DNA of 64,000 nucleotides, from NCBI GenBank assembly GCA_030680855.1, contig JAUXUN010000074.1:50616-114615 (forward strand), given 5' to 3'. The position numbers and the translations under genes were made by a program. The stretch is from Aestuariivirga sp. GTDB lineage: Bacteria; Pseudomonadota; Alphaproteobacteria; Rhizobiales; Aestuariivirgaceae. Shown one piece after another: positions 8,984 through 17,385 of this stretch; the stretch's first letter is position 1, and each line of letters opens with the position of its first letter. Below the pieces are notes generated by a model, which had not been told where the DNA came from, made no database searches, and saw only the letters and a list, made by a program, of their open reading frames with translations.

Positions 8984-9444
8984 AAATCGAGGCGCTGACA
9001 AAGGCGGCCTTCGCGCCGTTCGGTGAGGTCATTGAAATTGACGGCGCGCAACACTATCCGATCAATCAGGGTTTTGCCGAGCGCTTCAATGATCTGGCCT
9101 CGGTTGATGTTGAGGCGGTCAATATCAGCATCGTTGTTGCCATTCCGCGGCCCAAACCCATTGCGATCATGCTGATGGAACGGCACCCGCTGGGCAGCCA
9201 GATTTTCTATCCGCTGCAGGATAGGCCTTGGCTGGTTGTGGTGTGCGGGGATCCGAAGGACCGCACAAGCTTCCGTGCTTTTTCGGCCACGGGGTGGCAG
9301 GGCGTCAATTATGCGCGCAACACCTGGCATCATCCGCTTCTGGTGCTTGAGGCGGAAAGCCGCTTTCTGGTTGTGGACCGGAAAGGTCCGGCCGCCAATC
9401 TGGAAGAAGTGTCGATTGGCGAAATTAGGTTGGACCTGCCGTAA
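8980..9444 (+). CDS. allA: Ureidoglycolate lyase
   Basis: Splits ureidoglycolate into glyoxylate and urea. The 154-residue protein begins MKIEALTKAAFAPFGEVIE, the standard AllA N-terminus, and carries NQGFAERFNDL, ERHPLGSQIFYPL, GVNYARNTWHHPLLVL and FLVVDRKG. The frame is open 300 bases upstream inside allE, but the ATG overlapping the allE stop gives the family start and length. The glyoxylate it makes is the substrate of Gcl encoded in the same operon. No urease or urea carboxylase gene is in view to deal with the urea. Confidence 0.95.
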   Translation: MKIEALTKAAFAPFGEVIEIDGAQHYPINQGFAERFNDLASVDVEAVNISIVVAIPRPKPIAIMLMERHPLGSQIFYPLQDRPWLVVVCGDPKDRTSFRAFSATGWQGVNYARNTWHHPLLVLEAESRFLVVDRKGPAANLEEVSIGEIRLDLP

Positions 9445-9494
9445 AATTATGGTTCAAATAGCGCGCGTCCGAAAGGACTCGCGCCAATTCAATA

Positions 9495-9553
9495 TTTTTG
9501 AGCATGTCTTTGCCGCCAAACCGCTTCACACTTTGGCGGGACATGCTCAAAAA
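9495..9553. repeat. Palindromic repeat (GAGCATG...CATGCTC type)
   Basis: Outer arms TTTTTGAGCATGTC (9495-9508) and GACATGCTCAAAAA (9540-9553) pair perfectly. Inner arms CCGCCAAA (9513-9520) and TTTGGCGG (9532-9539) continue the stem after a small bulge, leaving a loop CCGCTTCACAC. The layout, an outer GAGCATG stem and an inner stem separated by an asymmetric bulge, resembles a palindrome scattered through many Hyphomicrobiales genomes (recalled, not searched). It lies between allA and the FucU-like gene and may end or attenuate the upstream transcript. Confidence 0.85.
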
Positions 9554-9571
9554 CAAACATGGGAGAATATC

Positions 9572-10024
9572 TTGCTGAAATCAATTGATCCGCTTCTCAA
9601 TGCCGATGTTCTCTATGCGTTGCGCGCCATGGGGCATGGCGATGAGCTCATCATTTGCGACACGAATTTTCCGGCGGACTCGGTGGCAAAGGAAACGGTG
9701 CTTGGCCAATTGCTGCGCATTGACGCGAGTGCTGCCCGCGTGGCGCGCGCCGTGCTTTCCGTCATGCCGCTTGACAGCTTTGTCGACAAACCGGCGGGGC
9801 GCATGGAAATGGTCGGCAAGCCCACTGAAATTCCCCCGGTGCAGGCGGAGGTGCAGGCGGAGATCGACAAGGCCGAGGGAAAATCCTGGCCCATGGGATC
9901 GATCGAGCGTTTTGCCTTCTATGGCCTCGCCAGGAAAGCCTATTGCGTGATCCAGACGGGGGAGCGGCGCTTTTACGGCTGCTTCGTGTTCAAGAAAGGC
10001 GTTATCCCTCCGGACGCGCCATGA
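9572..10024 (+). CDS. RbsD/FucU family sugar mutarotase-like protein
   Basis: A 150-residue protein of the RbsD/FucU family, which interconverts anomers of ribose or fucose. Visible hallmarks are KSIDPLLNADVLYALRAMGHGDELIICDTNFP at the N-terminus (His in the GHGDEL motif is the family's catalytic histidine) and YGLARKAYCVIQTGERRFYGCFVFKKGV at the end. I chose the TTG at 9572, six bases after GGGAG, because it gives the family N-terminus. An upstream ATG at 9449 would force translation through the palindrome at 9495-9553. The stop overlaps the ATG of the ribokinase-like gene. Confidence 0.85.
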   Translation: MLKSIDPLLNADVLYALRAMGHGDELIICDTNFPADSVAKETVLGQLLRIDASAARVARAVLSVMPLDSFVDKPAGRMEMVGKPTEIPPVQAEVQAEIDKAEGKSWPMGSIERFAFYGLARKAYCVIQTGERRFYGCFVFKKGVIPPDAP

Positions 10025-10950
10025 GCGGCCCACGCATTGCCATTCTCGGAATCTTCGTGGCGGACCTGGCTTTCCGGGCCAAGCGCCTGCCGCTGATGGG
10101 TGAATCCCTGCTGGGCCAGGGCTTTGCCATGGGGCCGGGCGGCAAGGGATCGAACCAATCGGTGGCGGCGGCGCGCGCGGGCGGCCACGTGAGCTTCATC
10201 GCCAAGCTTGGCCGCGACTCGTTCGGCGATATTGCACTGAAAACCTGGGCCGCCGACGGCATCGATACCTCGCAGGTGATGATTTCGGATTCCGCACCCA
10301 CGGGGGCCGCCTTCATTTTCGTCTCGAGCGAGACGGGCGACAATGCCATCATCGTGGAAACGGGGGCGGCGGGCACGCTCACCGCCGATGATGTCACCGC
10401 TGCGGAAAAAACGATTTCGGGGGCGAAGGTTTTTGTGACCCAGCTTGAAACGGCGGTGGCCGCCAGCCGGCGCGGGCTGGAACTGGCGCGCAAACATGGC
10501 GTGACCACGATCTTCAATCCGGCGCCCGCGGCAAAAATCGATACGGCCATCTACGGGCTCTGCGATTACGTTACGCCCAATGAAACCGAGGCAACGCAGA
10601 TCACGGGAGTTTCCGTCAACACGGTTGATGAGGCGCGCAAGGCGGGCGACGCGCTATTGAAGCTTGGCGCCAGGAACGCGCTCATCACTTTGGGCTCCAA
10701 TGGCGCGCTGCTGCACAACGCCACGCAATCGGTGCATGTGCCCTCCTACAAGGTGAAGGTGGTTGAAACCACGGGGGCGGGCGATGCCTTCAACGGGGCC
10801 TTCGCGGTTGCCATCGGCGAGGGCCGCACGGCCGTGGACGCCATGCGCTTTGCCTGCGCCTGTGCCGCGCTCTCGGTGACCAAGGCCGGCACGGCGCCTT
10901 CGATGCCGACGCGCGGCGAGATCGACGCGATGATGGCGAAAGGAAGCTAG
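10021..10950 (+). CDS. Ribokinase-like PfkB-family sugar kinase
   Basis: A 309-residue PfkB-family kinase with GPGGKGSNQSVAAARAG near residue 38 and the C-terminal anion-hole/catalytic motif TTGAGDAFNGAFAVAIG. Both are ribokinase signatures. It overlaps the FucU/RbsD-like gene by 4 bases, the pairing expected of ribose-type sugar use (mutarotase then kinase). In a purine/ureide locus, ribose released from nucleosides is a plausible source of substrate, but that is inference. The next gene starts directly after the stop. Confidence 0.9.
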   Translation: MSGPRIAILGIFVADLAFRAKRLPLMGESLLGQGFAMGPGGKGSNQSVAAARAGGHVSFIAKLGRDSFGDIALKTWAADGIDTSQVMISDSAPTGAAFIFVSSETGDNAIIVETGAAGTLTADDVTAAEKTISGAKVFVTQLETAVAASRRGLELARKHGVTTIFNPAPAAKIDTAIYGLCDYVTPNETEATQITGVSVNTVDEARKAGDALLKLGARNALITLGSNGALLHNATQSVHVPSYKVKVVETTGAGDAFNGAFAVAIGEGRTAVDAMRFACACAALSVTKAGTAPSMPTRGEIDAMMAKGS

Positions 10951-11508
10951 ATGGCCAGGATCGTCTATTCCATGATGGTTTCGCTGGACGGCTACATCGC
11001 GGGGCCTAACGGAGACATTGCCCTGCCGGTGCCCGAAGAAGCGCTGCACCGGCATTTTAACGACATGATGGGGCAGACTTCGATGGAGCTCTGCGGGCGG
11101 CGGATGTATGAGGCGATGCGCTTCTGGGACAGCCCGGAGCGGGAGACCAGCGCTTTGGAGGTCGAGCGGGATTTTGCCCGCGCCTGGCAGAAGACCCCGA
11201 AGATCGTGTTTTCGACGACGCTGCGGGAAGTGGGCCCCAATGCCCGGCTGATGAACGGCGATGTTGAGAATGCGGCAAGCGCGCTCAAGCTGGAAAGGGA
11301 TGGCTATATCAGCGTGGCCGGCGCCGAACTTGCGGCGCATCTCGCACGGGCAAGTCTCATCGACGAGTACCGGCTCTACGTGCACCCGGTCGTGCTGGGC
11401 GGCGGCAAGCCATACTTCCAGTCCGGCCTGTCGCTAAGTTTGAAGCCGCTTGGCACGGAAAGCCTTGCGCAGGGCGTGACGCTGCTGCGGTATGCGCCCG
11501 GAGTTTGA
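10951..11508 (+). CDS. Dihydrofolate reductase-fold protein (RibD C-terminal domain family)
   Basis: A 185-residue protein of the RibD-C/DHFR-like superfamily. The N-terminus MARIVYSMMVSLDGYIAGPNGD and the C-terminal blocks GYISVAGAELAAHL, IDEYRLYVHPVVLGGGKPYF are typical of the many single-domain members found in soil bacteria, whose substrates are mostly unknown. It starts at the base after the ribokinase stop, so it is co-transcribed with it. I would not assign a role in folate or riboflavin synthesis. Confidence 0.85.
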   Translation: MARIVYSMMVSLDGYIAGPNGDIALPVPEEALHRHFNDMMGQTSMELCGRRMYEAMRFWDSPERETSALEVERDFARAWQKTPKIVFSTTLREVGPNARLMNGDVENAASALKLERDGYISVAGAELAAHLARASLIDEYRLYVHPVVLGGGKPYFQSGLSLSLKPLGTESLAQGVTLLRYAPGV

Positions 11509-11750
11509 GTGGTGCCGCGAGCACCGGGACTCCAACTTCAATAGGCTTTTAAACCTATTAGGAGCGTGCTACGGCCGGTTTCTGGCATGGTCCGCGAGGT
11601 GGGTAGCCCAGAGGAACAAATTCTTGTCTACGGGTTTCCCAGATGCCATAGGATTAAATTCAACTTTGGGTTTTAGTCTTATTCCCCTTCGCCATAGTCT
11701 GGGTCCCCTAAATTCACAAACTAAGTGCAACACCAAGTTAAGGTGTTGCC
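11509..11750. other. Intergenic region ahead of the IS30 remnant
   Basis: No credible gene. The only notable structure is an 8-base inverted repeat, GCAACACC (11727-11734) and GGTGTTGC (11742-11749), directly before the transposase remnant start; it may be part of the old insertion-sequence end. The sequence is less GC-rich than its surroundings, consistent with mobile-element debris. Confidence 0.5.
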
Positions 11751-11972
11751 ATGGGAACCCGATATCAACAGTTTAGCCTCGAAGACCGCTGTGCGATTGC
11801 CCGTTTACACGCTGAAGGGCGATCGCTCCAGCAAATCTCTGCAGCTTTGGATCGCGCGCCATCGACAGCCACTCAGGAGCTAAAGCGCAACATCACCCGC
11901 CAGACCGGTTATCGCCGAGCCTATGTCGAAGAGCGGAGGCAAGCCAGACGCTGGAAAGGGGCGCGCTGGTGA
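11751..11972 (+). pseudogene. IS30-family transposase, N-terminal remnant
   Basis: These 73 codons read YQQFSLEDRCAIARLHAEGRS followed by LQQISAALDRAPSTATQELKRN, the helix-turn-helix (HTH_38) start of IS30-family transposases. Full-length members run to 300 residues or more with a C-terminal DDE domain; here the match ends near RRQARRWKG and a stop follows. The DDE part is absent: the next sequence is the 3' end of a LysR gene on the other strand. The element is therefore a deletion remnant and cannot be active. Confidence 0.8.
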
Positions 11973-11991
11973 GGAATTTCGGGTTGGTGTT

Positions 11992-12885
11992 TTATCCCAT
12001 GAGGATGGGGTGGACGAGATCGAGTTTCTCGATAACGAAATCGAAAAAGGTGCTGATCCGCGGCGTATTGCGGAGATCGGGGTGGGTCAGAAGATACCAG
12101 CCGCGGTGCAACTCCTTGACCGGCGGGAGAACCTGGACAAGATCGTCGTGCATGCCGGCAATGGTCGTGGGCAAAGGGGCCACGCCAACACCGGACTTCA
12201 CCGCATGCAGGACACCGAGAACGCTGTCATTGCGCGACGCGACTGTGGCATTTGGCGCAATGTTCGCAAACCATTTCGCTGCCCGATGGTTTGAGAGCAT
12301 GCCGTCAAAGCCGACGATGGAGTGATTGCCGATGTCTGCGATATTCTGTGGCCGGCCATGGCGCTGCACATAACTGCAGCTGGCATATACCGCCCAGATG
12401 GAGTCGCCGATCTTGCGGCCGACAAGGCTTTCGTCATCCGGGTCACCGGACCGCAACGCCACGTCGGCCTCACCCTTGGAGAGATCGAGGTAGCGGTCGC
12501 TCATGACGAACTCGACGCGTAGGGCCGGGTAGCGCTCATGGAAAATATCCAGCAGGGCCGACTCTGAAATCCGCGAAACCAGGGGCTCGGGACAGGTCAG
12601 CCTGATCACCCCGTGGAGCTCGCTGGTATAGGCCTGCACCTGGCGTTCCACGCCGCGCGCGGCCTTCTCTACATCCTGGATGGCGGGAAGCAGCGCTTCG
12701 CCAAATTCGGTGAGCTTGTAGCCGGATGGATGGCGCCGCACCAGGGCATGGCCGATGCCGCGTTCCAGTTCGAGGATGCGGCGCTGCACCGTCGACTGGT
12801 TCACGCCGAGTTTCTTTGCTGCCGTCAGAGTGCTGCCGAATTCCGCGACTGCCAAAAAGTATCTGAGATCGCTCCAGTCGAACAT
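11992..12885 (-). CDS. LysR-family regulator divergent from a cupin gene
   Basis: A 297-residue LysR regulator. N-terminus MFDWSDLRYFLAVAEFGSTL with the HTH AAKKLGVNQSTVQRRILELE; the W-SDLRYFL start places it in the subgroup that often begins DWDDLRFFLA. A periplasmic-binding-like effector domain follows. It is divergent from the small cupin gene with a 101-base gap, and is likely its regulator. Its 3' end abuts the IS30 remnant. The effector is unknown. Confidence 0.88.
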   Translation of the reverse strand: MFDWSDLRYFLAVAEFGSTLTAAKKLGVNQSTVQRRILELERGIGHALVRRHPSGYKLTEFGEALLPAIQDVEKAARGVERQVQAYTSELHGVIRLTCPEPLVSRISESALLDIFHERYPALRVEFVMSDRYLDLSKGEADVALRSGDPDDESLVGRKIGDSIWAVYASCSYVQRHGRPQNIADIGNHSIVGFDGMLSNHRAAKWFANIAPNATVASRNDSVLGVLHAVKSGVGVAPLPTTIAGMHDDLVQVLPPVKELHRGWYLLTHPDLRNTPRISTFFDFVIEKLDLVHPILMG

Positions 12886-12986
12886 TTCTCATTATGCATT
12901 TTTGCGTAAGGTTCCGCAATCTTGCTGCTGCCCCCTGGGCTGCCCGGAGTGTACCTGTCGGAACGCACAATCACAGGAGACAGGAT

Positions 12987-13397
12987 ATGCACAAGACCAT
13001 GGACGTCAGCAAGGCAATCGAGGGCCTTTCAGTGGGGGTCACAACCTCCGCACAGGCATCGGGTGCGGCGAAGCTCAGGGTGCTGCACCGGGAAATCGTG
13101 ACGGCGATGCCAACGGCGGATAACCAGGAAATACGTGTCCTCTTTGCCCGTCTGGAACCAGGCGACCGCACGCCCTACCATTCACACCGCTTTCCTGTCA
13201 CAGTCTATATGCTTGAAGGCACCTTCACGCTTGAGTTGGATGGCCGCGATGCAGTGACAGTCAAGGCAGGAGAGGTGTTCGTCGAACCGTCCCAAGTTCG
13301 AATGACGGGCCGCAACCTCGACCCGAAGGTTCCGGCGACCATGGCGCTTTTTTATGTGAGTACACCCGATACGCCCTTTGCCGATCCGGTCGCATAA
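12987..13397 (+). CDS. Small single-domain cupin protein
   Basis: A 136-residue cupin. The first cupin motif is visible as TPYHSHRFPVTVYMLEGTFTLELDG and the second as VKAGEVFVEPSQV. The ATG at 12987 sits six bases after AGGAGA; the frame is open 31 codons further upstream, but without a ribosome site. Cupins with one barrel bind a metal through the HxH...E...H set; only part of it (HSH, E) is obvious here. Function is not assignable. The divergent LysR gene is its likely regulator. Confidence 0.8.
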   Translation: MHKTMDVSKAIEGLSVGVTTSAQASGAAKLRVLHREIVTAMPTADNQEIRVLFARLEPGDRTPYHSHRFPVTVYMLEGTFTLELDGRDAVTVKAGEVFVEPSQVRMTGRNLDPKVPATMALFYVSTPDTPFADPVA

Positions 13398-13427
13398 CAA
13401 TTGCGTAGGGCCAGGACAAATTGCGGA

Positions 13428-13673
13428 TTACCCGCCCGGAATTCGGGGTAGCAGATAGATTTCAGCGTCCGGAGGCAGCGCCTGGTCCCAGGTGTCGCGG
13501 TAGATTTTGCCGTTGATGGAGACGGCGATGCCGCGCTGGAGGTGGGGTTCGAAGGCGGGGTATTGTTCGGTCAGTATCTTGAAAAGCTCGCGGATGTTTT
13601 TTGCCTCCACCGAAACGGAAAGCGCTCCGCCAACGATTGGCCGGAGCGCTCCCCAGAGGTGGACTTCCGCCAC
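13428..13673 (-). CDS. MoaD/ThiS-like sulfur carrier protein in a molybdenum hydroxylase operon
   Basis: An 81-residue ubiquitin-fold protein ending in the Gly-Gly (RIPGG) needed for C-terminal adenylation and thiocarboxylation. The blocks IRELFKILTEQYPAFE, GIAVSINGKIY and LPPDAEIYLLPRIPGG are those of MoaD. It starts 4 bases after the stop of the molybdopterin-binding subunit, so it is translated with it. MoaD normally supplies sulfur to make the molybdopterin dithiolene; a copy placed in a hydroxylase operon suggests a dedicated role in that enzyme's cofactor (inference). Confidence 0.85.
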   Translation of the reverse strand: MAEVHLWGALRPIVGGALSVSVEAKNIRELFKILTEQYPAFEPHLQRGIAVSINGKIYRDTWDQALPPDAEIYLLPRIPGG

Positions 13674-13677
13674 GGGA

Positions 13678-15939
13678 CTAGTGCTTGCGGGCGCTGATCG
13701 CCTTGAGCACGCGGGGCGGCGACATCGGGATATGCGTCAGGCGGATGCCGACCGCGTTCGACATGGCGTTGGCCACTGCTGCTAAGGGCGGCACGATGGA
13801 GGTTTCGCCAACGCCGCGCACGCCATAGGGGTGGTTGGGGTTGGGAATTTCCAGGATCATCGTATCGATGAAGGGCAGGTCCGAGCAGACCGGGATGCGG
13901 TAATCGAGGAAGCCCGCGTTCTGCAGCCGGCCATCTTTCCCGTAGATATATTCCTCGTTGAGGGCCCAGCCGATGCCCTGGGCGGCGCCGCCCTGGTACT
14001 GGCCTTCGACATAGGTGGGATGAACGGCTTTGCCCGCATCCTGGATAACCGTGTAGCGCTTGACGGTGGAGCGGCCCGTTTCCGGGTCGACCTCGATATC
14101 GCAGATGTGCGTGGCGAAGGAAACGCCGGCGCCATCGGCCACCAATTCATTGTGGCCCGCTATAGGCCCGCCGGTGTTGCCGGCAGCGGCGGCGATTTCC
14201 TTGATGGAGAGCGGCGGGAAATTGCCGGCGTTGGTTCCGGCGGGCTTGGCGTGGCCATCTTCCCAGACGACGGCGTCCTCCGGAATGTCCCACATCTTTG
14301 CGGCGCGGGCACACAGCACCTTGATGGCGTTGCGGGCGGCGGCGATGGTGGCAAGGCCGGTTGAGAAAGTGCCGCGGCTGCCGTCGGTCATGTCGTTGTG
14401 GCCGAGCGAGGAAGTATCGGCAATCACGACGCGGACGTTGTCGTAGGAGATGCCGAGTTCTTCCGCGGCCATCAGGCCGATGGAGGCGCGCGAGCCGCCC
14501 ACGTCGATGGTGCCCACGGCCACGGTGACCGTGCCATCGGGGGTCACGTTGATGTCGCAGCAGGTCTGGCCGCCGAAGTTGAACCAGAAGCCGCAGGCCA
14601 TGCCGCGTCCCTGGTTCTTGCCGAGGGGCGCCTTCATGTGCGCATGGTTCTTTGCGGCTTCGAGCGTGGCGCCAATGCCGATGGGGCCATAGACCGGGCC
14701 ATAGGAGCTTTGGGTGCCCTGCTTGGCGGCATTCTTGATGCGGAGCTCGACCGGGTCCATGCCGATCTTCTTGGCCAGCTCATCAACGGCGCTTTCAACG
14801 GCGAAGGCGGCCATGGGAGCCGACGGGGCGCGGTAAGCGGCCGTCTTCGGGCGGTTGACGATGACCTCGATGCTTTCGCTTTTCACGTTCTTGAGATCGT
14901 AGCAGGCGAATGCCGTCATGGCGCCGAACTCGGCCCAGGTGGCGGGGAAGGCGCCGCCGTGATAGCGGAGCACGCCATGGGCGGCAGTGATGGTGCCATC
15001 GCGCTTGGCACCGATTTTCATGTCGATGGAAGTGGAGCTTGTCGGCCCCGAGCAGCGGAACACTTCCTCGCGGCTCATGGTGAGCTTCACCGGACGGTTG
15101 GCCTTGCGGGAAAGCGCCAGTGCCAAAGGCTCGGTCCAGATGTGGGTTTTGCCGCCGAAGCCGCCGCCGATTTCAGACGCGGTGACGCGCAGCTTGGAAA
15201 TATCCATGCCGAGCAATGCTGCGCACTGGTTGCGGTAAACGAAGTGGCCCTGGGTGCAAACCCAAAGCTCGCCCTGGCCATCAGGGCTGACATTGGCCAC
15301 GCAGGCGTGGGGCTCGATATAGCCCTGGTGGGTTTGCTCGGTCTTGTAGGTGTGCTCGACGATGATGTCGGCATCCCGGAAGCCCTGCTCAATGTCGCCA
15401 TGGCCGAAGCTGGCTCGCTTGTTGTTGTTGGAGGGCTTGGTGGGCGTTGGCTCCACGCCTTCGGTGAAGATGTCGTTGTGAATGACCGGAGCCGAAGGCT
15501 TCAGGGCTTCATCGACATCGGTGACATGGGGCAGGATTTCATAGTCAACCTGGATGAGCTTGAGGGCTTTCCGGGCGGTGGTTTGATCGATGGCGGCTAC
15601 GGCTGCAACGGCGTGGCCGTCATAGAGAACCTTCTTGCGGGCCATGCAGTTTTCCAGCATGTCGCGCATGCCGCGGTCGCCGGCGGTGAGATCGGGAAGA
15701 TCAGCACTGGTGATGATGGCCTTCACACCGGCAAGCTTTTCGGCCTTCGAGGTGTCGATCTTCTTGATCCTGGCGTGGGCATGGGGCGAACGCAGCACGA
15801 GGGCGATGAGCTGGCCCGGGGCGTTGTAGTCAGCGCCATACTTGGCGCGGCCGGTGACCTTGTCCACGCCGTCGGGGCGCAGGGGTCTCGTTCCGACCTG
15901 TTTGAATTTCTGGTTGGTGAAGTGTGTGTCGAGTGGCAT
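13678..15939 (-). CDS. Molybdopterin-binding large subunit, xanthine dehydrogenase/CO dehydrogenase family
   Basis: The 753-residue catalytic subunit of a CoxMSL-type molybdenum hydroxylase. The N-terminal a/b hammerhead domain (about 25-140) is followed by the molybdopterin domains, with GGGFGGKTH at 258-266 and the active-site Glu at 712 in GVRGVGETSIVPP. The segment AYRAPSAPMAAF lacks the AYRCSFR loop of true CO dehydrogenase, so the substrate is probably an organic heterocycle or aldehyde, not CO. The gene follows the FeS subunit by one base in a medium-small-large-MoaD operon. Substrate unknown. Confidence 0.92.
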   Translation of the reverse strand: MPLDTHFTNQKFKQVGTRPLRPDGVDKVTGRAKYGADYNAPGQLIALVLRSPHAHARIKKIDTSKAEKLAGVKAIITSADLPDLTAGDRGMRDMLENCMARKKVLYDGHAVAAVAAIDQTTARKALKLIQVDYEILPHVTDVDEALKPSAPVIHNDIFTEGVEPTPTKPSNNNKRASFGHGDIEQGFRDADIIVEHTYKTEQTHQGYIEPHACVANVSPDGQGELWVCTQGHFVYRNQCAALLGMDISKLRVTASEIGGGFGGKTHIWTEPLALALSRKANRPVKLTMSREEVFRCSGPTSSTSIDMKIGAKRDGTITAAHGVLRYHGGAFPATWAEFGAMTAFACYDLKNVKSESIEVIVNRPKTAAYRAPSAPMAAFAVESAVDELAKKIGMDPVELRIKNAAKQGTQSSYGPVYGPIGIGATLEAAKNHAHMKAPLGKNQGRGMACGFWFNFGGQTCCDINVTPDGTVTVAVGTIDVGGSRASIGLMAAEELGISYDNVRVVIADTSSLGHNDMTDGSRGTFSTGLATIAAARNAIKVLCARAAKMWDIPEDAVVWEDGHAKPAGTNAGNFPPLSIKEIAAAAGNTGGPIAGHNELVADGAGVSFATHICDIEVDPETGRSTVKRYTVIQDAGKAVHPTYVEGQYQGGAAQGIGWALNEEYIYGKDGRLQNAGFLDYRIPVCSDLPFIDTMILEIPNPNHPYGVRGVGETSIVPPLAAVANAMSNAVGIRLTHIPMSPPRVLKAISARKH

Positions 15940-15940
15940 G

Positions 15941-16417
15941 TTAAGCTCCTCTCATTTCTTTTGCGGTGGCCTGAACGGCGCGAACAATTTTATCGTAGCC
16001 GGTGCAGCGGCAGAGATTGCCGGCCAGGCCAAAGCGGATTTCCTCTTCGGAAGGATCGGGGTTCTTGTCGAGCAGCGCCTTGGCCGCAATCAAAAAGCCC
16101 GGGGTGCAGATGCCGCATTGAAGGGCGGCGTGGGCGATGAAATTTTTCTGCAGGGGGTGGAGCTGGTCGCCCTTGGCCATGCCTTCGATGGTTCCGACCT
16201 TGGCGCCCTGAACTTCGGCGCCGAGCACGAGGCAGGAGCAGACGAGGCGGCCATTGACGGTGACGCTGCAGGCGCCGCAGTCACCGGTGCCGCAGCCTTC
16301 CTTGGCGCCGGTCATGCCAAGGCGGTTGCGCAGCACATCGAGCAAAGGCTCGTCGGCATTGCAGACGAATTCAACGGCATCCCCGTTAATGGTCGTGGTT
16401 ACGTGAACGCCAGACAT
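15941..16417 (-). CDS. 2Fe-2S small subunit of the molybdenum hydroxylase
   Basis: A 158-residue CoxS-type protein with two 2Fe-2S sites. The plant-type ferredoxin cluster uses Cys42, Cys47, Cys50 and Cys62 (GCGTGDCGACSV...CSC). The C-terminal helical domain holds the second cluster in QCGICTPGF and NLCRCTGYDKIV. It passes electrons between the molybdenum site and FAD. Its start overlaps the stop of the FAD subunit by one base. Confidence 0.95.
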   Translation of the reverse strand: MSGVHVTTTINGDAVEFVCNADEPLLDVLRNRLGMTGAKEGCGTGDCGACSVTVNGRLVCSCLVLGAEVQGAKVGTIEGMAKGDQLHPLQKNFIAHAALQCGICTPGFLIAAKALLDKNPDPSEEEIRFGLAGNLCRCTGYDKIVRAVQATAKEMRGA

Positions 16418-17277
16418 TATTTTCCTCCTGCGCGCTTGTACGCGATTTCTGCGGCGCGGCGGGCAAGAACGCCGGCTACCTTGGTTCTGAATTCAATGGT
16501 GCCGCGCTTGTCGTCAATGGGCTTGCAGGCGGCGGAGCAGGCGGCGGCGAGTTTTTCCAGCGCCGCGGCATCGAGCTTCGAGCCGATCAGGGCTTTTGCG
16601 GCGGCGGGGACAACGATGATCGTCGGAGCGACCGCGCCCAGAACAACGCGGGCATCCTTGACCGTACCCTTGCCATCGAGCGTGAGATTGACGGCGGCGC
16701 TGACCACGGCGATATCCATTTCGGTGCGCGGAATGAATCGCAGATAGGCATCGCTCGAATTTGCCGGGCGCTTGGGCAGCAGGATGGCTTCGATGATCTC
16801 GCCCTTCTTGAGCGAGATGCGGCCCGGCGACACCGGAACCTGTTCAACCGGAATGGTGCGTTTGCCCTTGGGGCCGGAAATCACAACCTTGGCATTGCCG
16901 GCGATAAGCGCCGGCACGCCGTCGGCGGCGGGCGAACCGTTGCACAGATTGCCGACCATGGTGCAGCGGCCCTGCACCTGCTTGGAGCCGATGAGATTTG
17001 CCCCTTCAACAACACCGGGCCAGGCTTTCACCAGGGCGGCGTTTTCGCCGAGTGCCACGCCCGGAACGGCGGCGCCGATCCTGAATCCGGTGGCGGATTT
17101 GGTGATGTCAAAGACACCCTTGATGCGCTTGATGTCGACGACGAGGTCGGGCTCCAGAAAGCCGCCTTTCATCTTGACCAGCAGATCCGTTCCTCCCGCC
17201 AGGACAAAGGCCAGGCCCTTTTCCTTGGCCAGCAGTGTTACCGCCGATTTAAGTGTTTCCGGTGCTTCGTATCGCAT
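16417..17277 (-). CDS. FAD-binding medium subunit of the molybdenum hydroxylase
   Basis: A 286-residue CoxM-type subunit. The FAD-binding domain shows VLAGGTDLLVKMK at the N-terminus and CTMVGNLCNGSPAADGVPAL where the isoalloxazine and pyrophosphate are held; the C-terminal CO_deh_flav_C domain follows (TEMDIAVVSAAVNL). It is the first gene of the four-gene operon. The 108 bases upstream separate it from a DeoR-type gene on the same strand, so it probably has its own promoter there. Confidence 0.93.
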   Translation of the reverse strand: MRYEAPETLKSAVTLLAKEKGLAFVLAGGTDLLVKMKGGFLEPDLVVDIKRIKGVFDITKSATGFRIGAAVPGVALGENAALVKAWPGVVEGANLIGSKQVQGRCTMVGNLCNGSPAADGVPALIAGNAKVVISGPKGKRTIPVEQVPVSPGRISLKKGEIIEAILLPKRPANSSDAYLRFIPRTEMDIAVVSAAVNLTLDGKGTVKDARVVLGAVAPTIIVVPAAAKALIGSKLDAAALEKLAAACSAACKPIDDKRGTIEFRTKVAGVLARRAAEIAYKRAGGK

Positions 17278-17385
17278 TATTCACCTGTTTTTGAGTTCGC
17301 TCGCCAGTTTGGCCTGTTCAATGCGTTTTGGTCAACCGGCATATTCGCTTCTATACATAATTCATGGCTGCCCTGCGGCTTTTAT

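Noticed and set aside
11492..11776. 94-codon plus-strand frame between the DHFR-like gene and the IS30 remnant
   Set aside because: Overlaps the end of the real gene, has no ribosome site and no family resemblance.
13678..15939. Carbon monoxide dehydrogenase CoxL
   Set aside because: The AYRCSFR active-site loop of true CoxL is absent; AYRAPS stands in its place.
14398..16140. 580-codon plus-strand open frame over the molybdenum hydroxylase genes
   Set aside because: It is the complement of the large and small subunit genes, whose motifs are unmistakable. The Gly/Ala/Asp-rich translation shows no domain.
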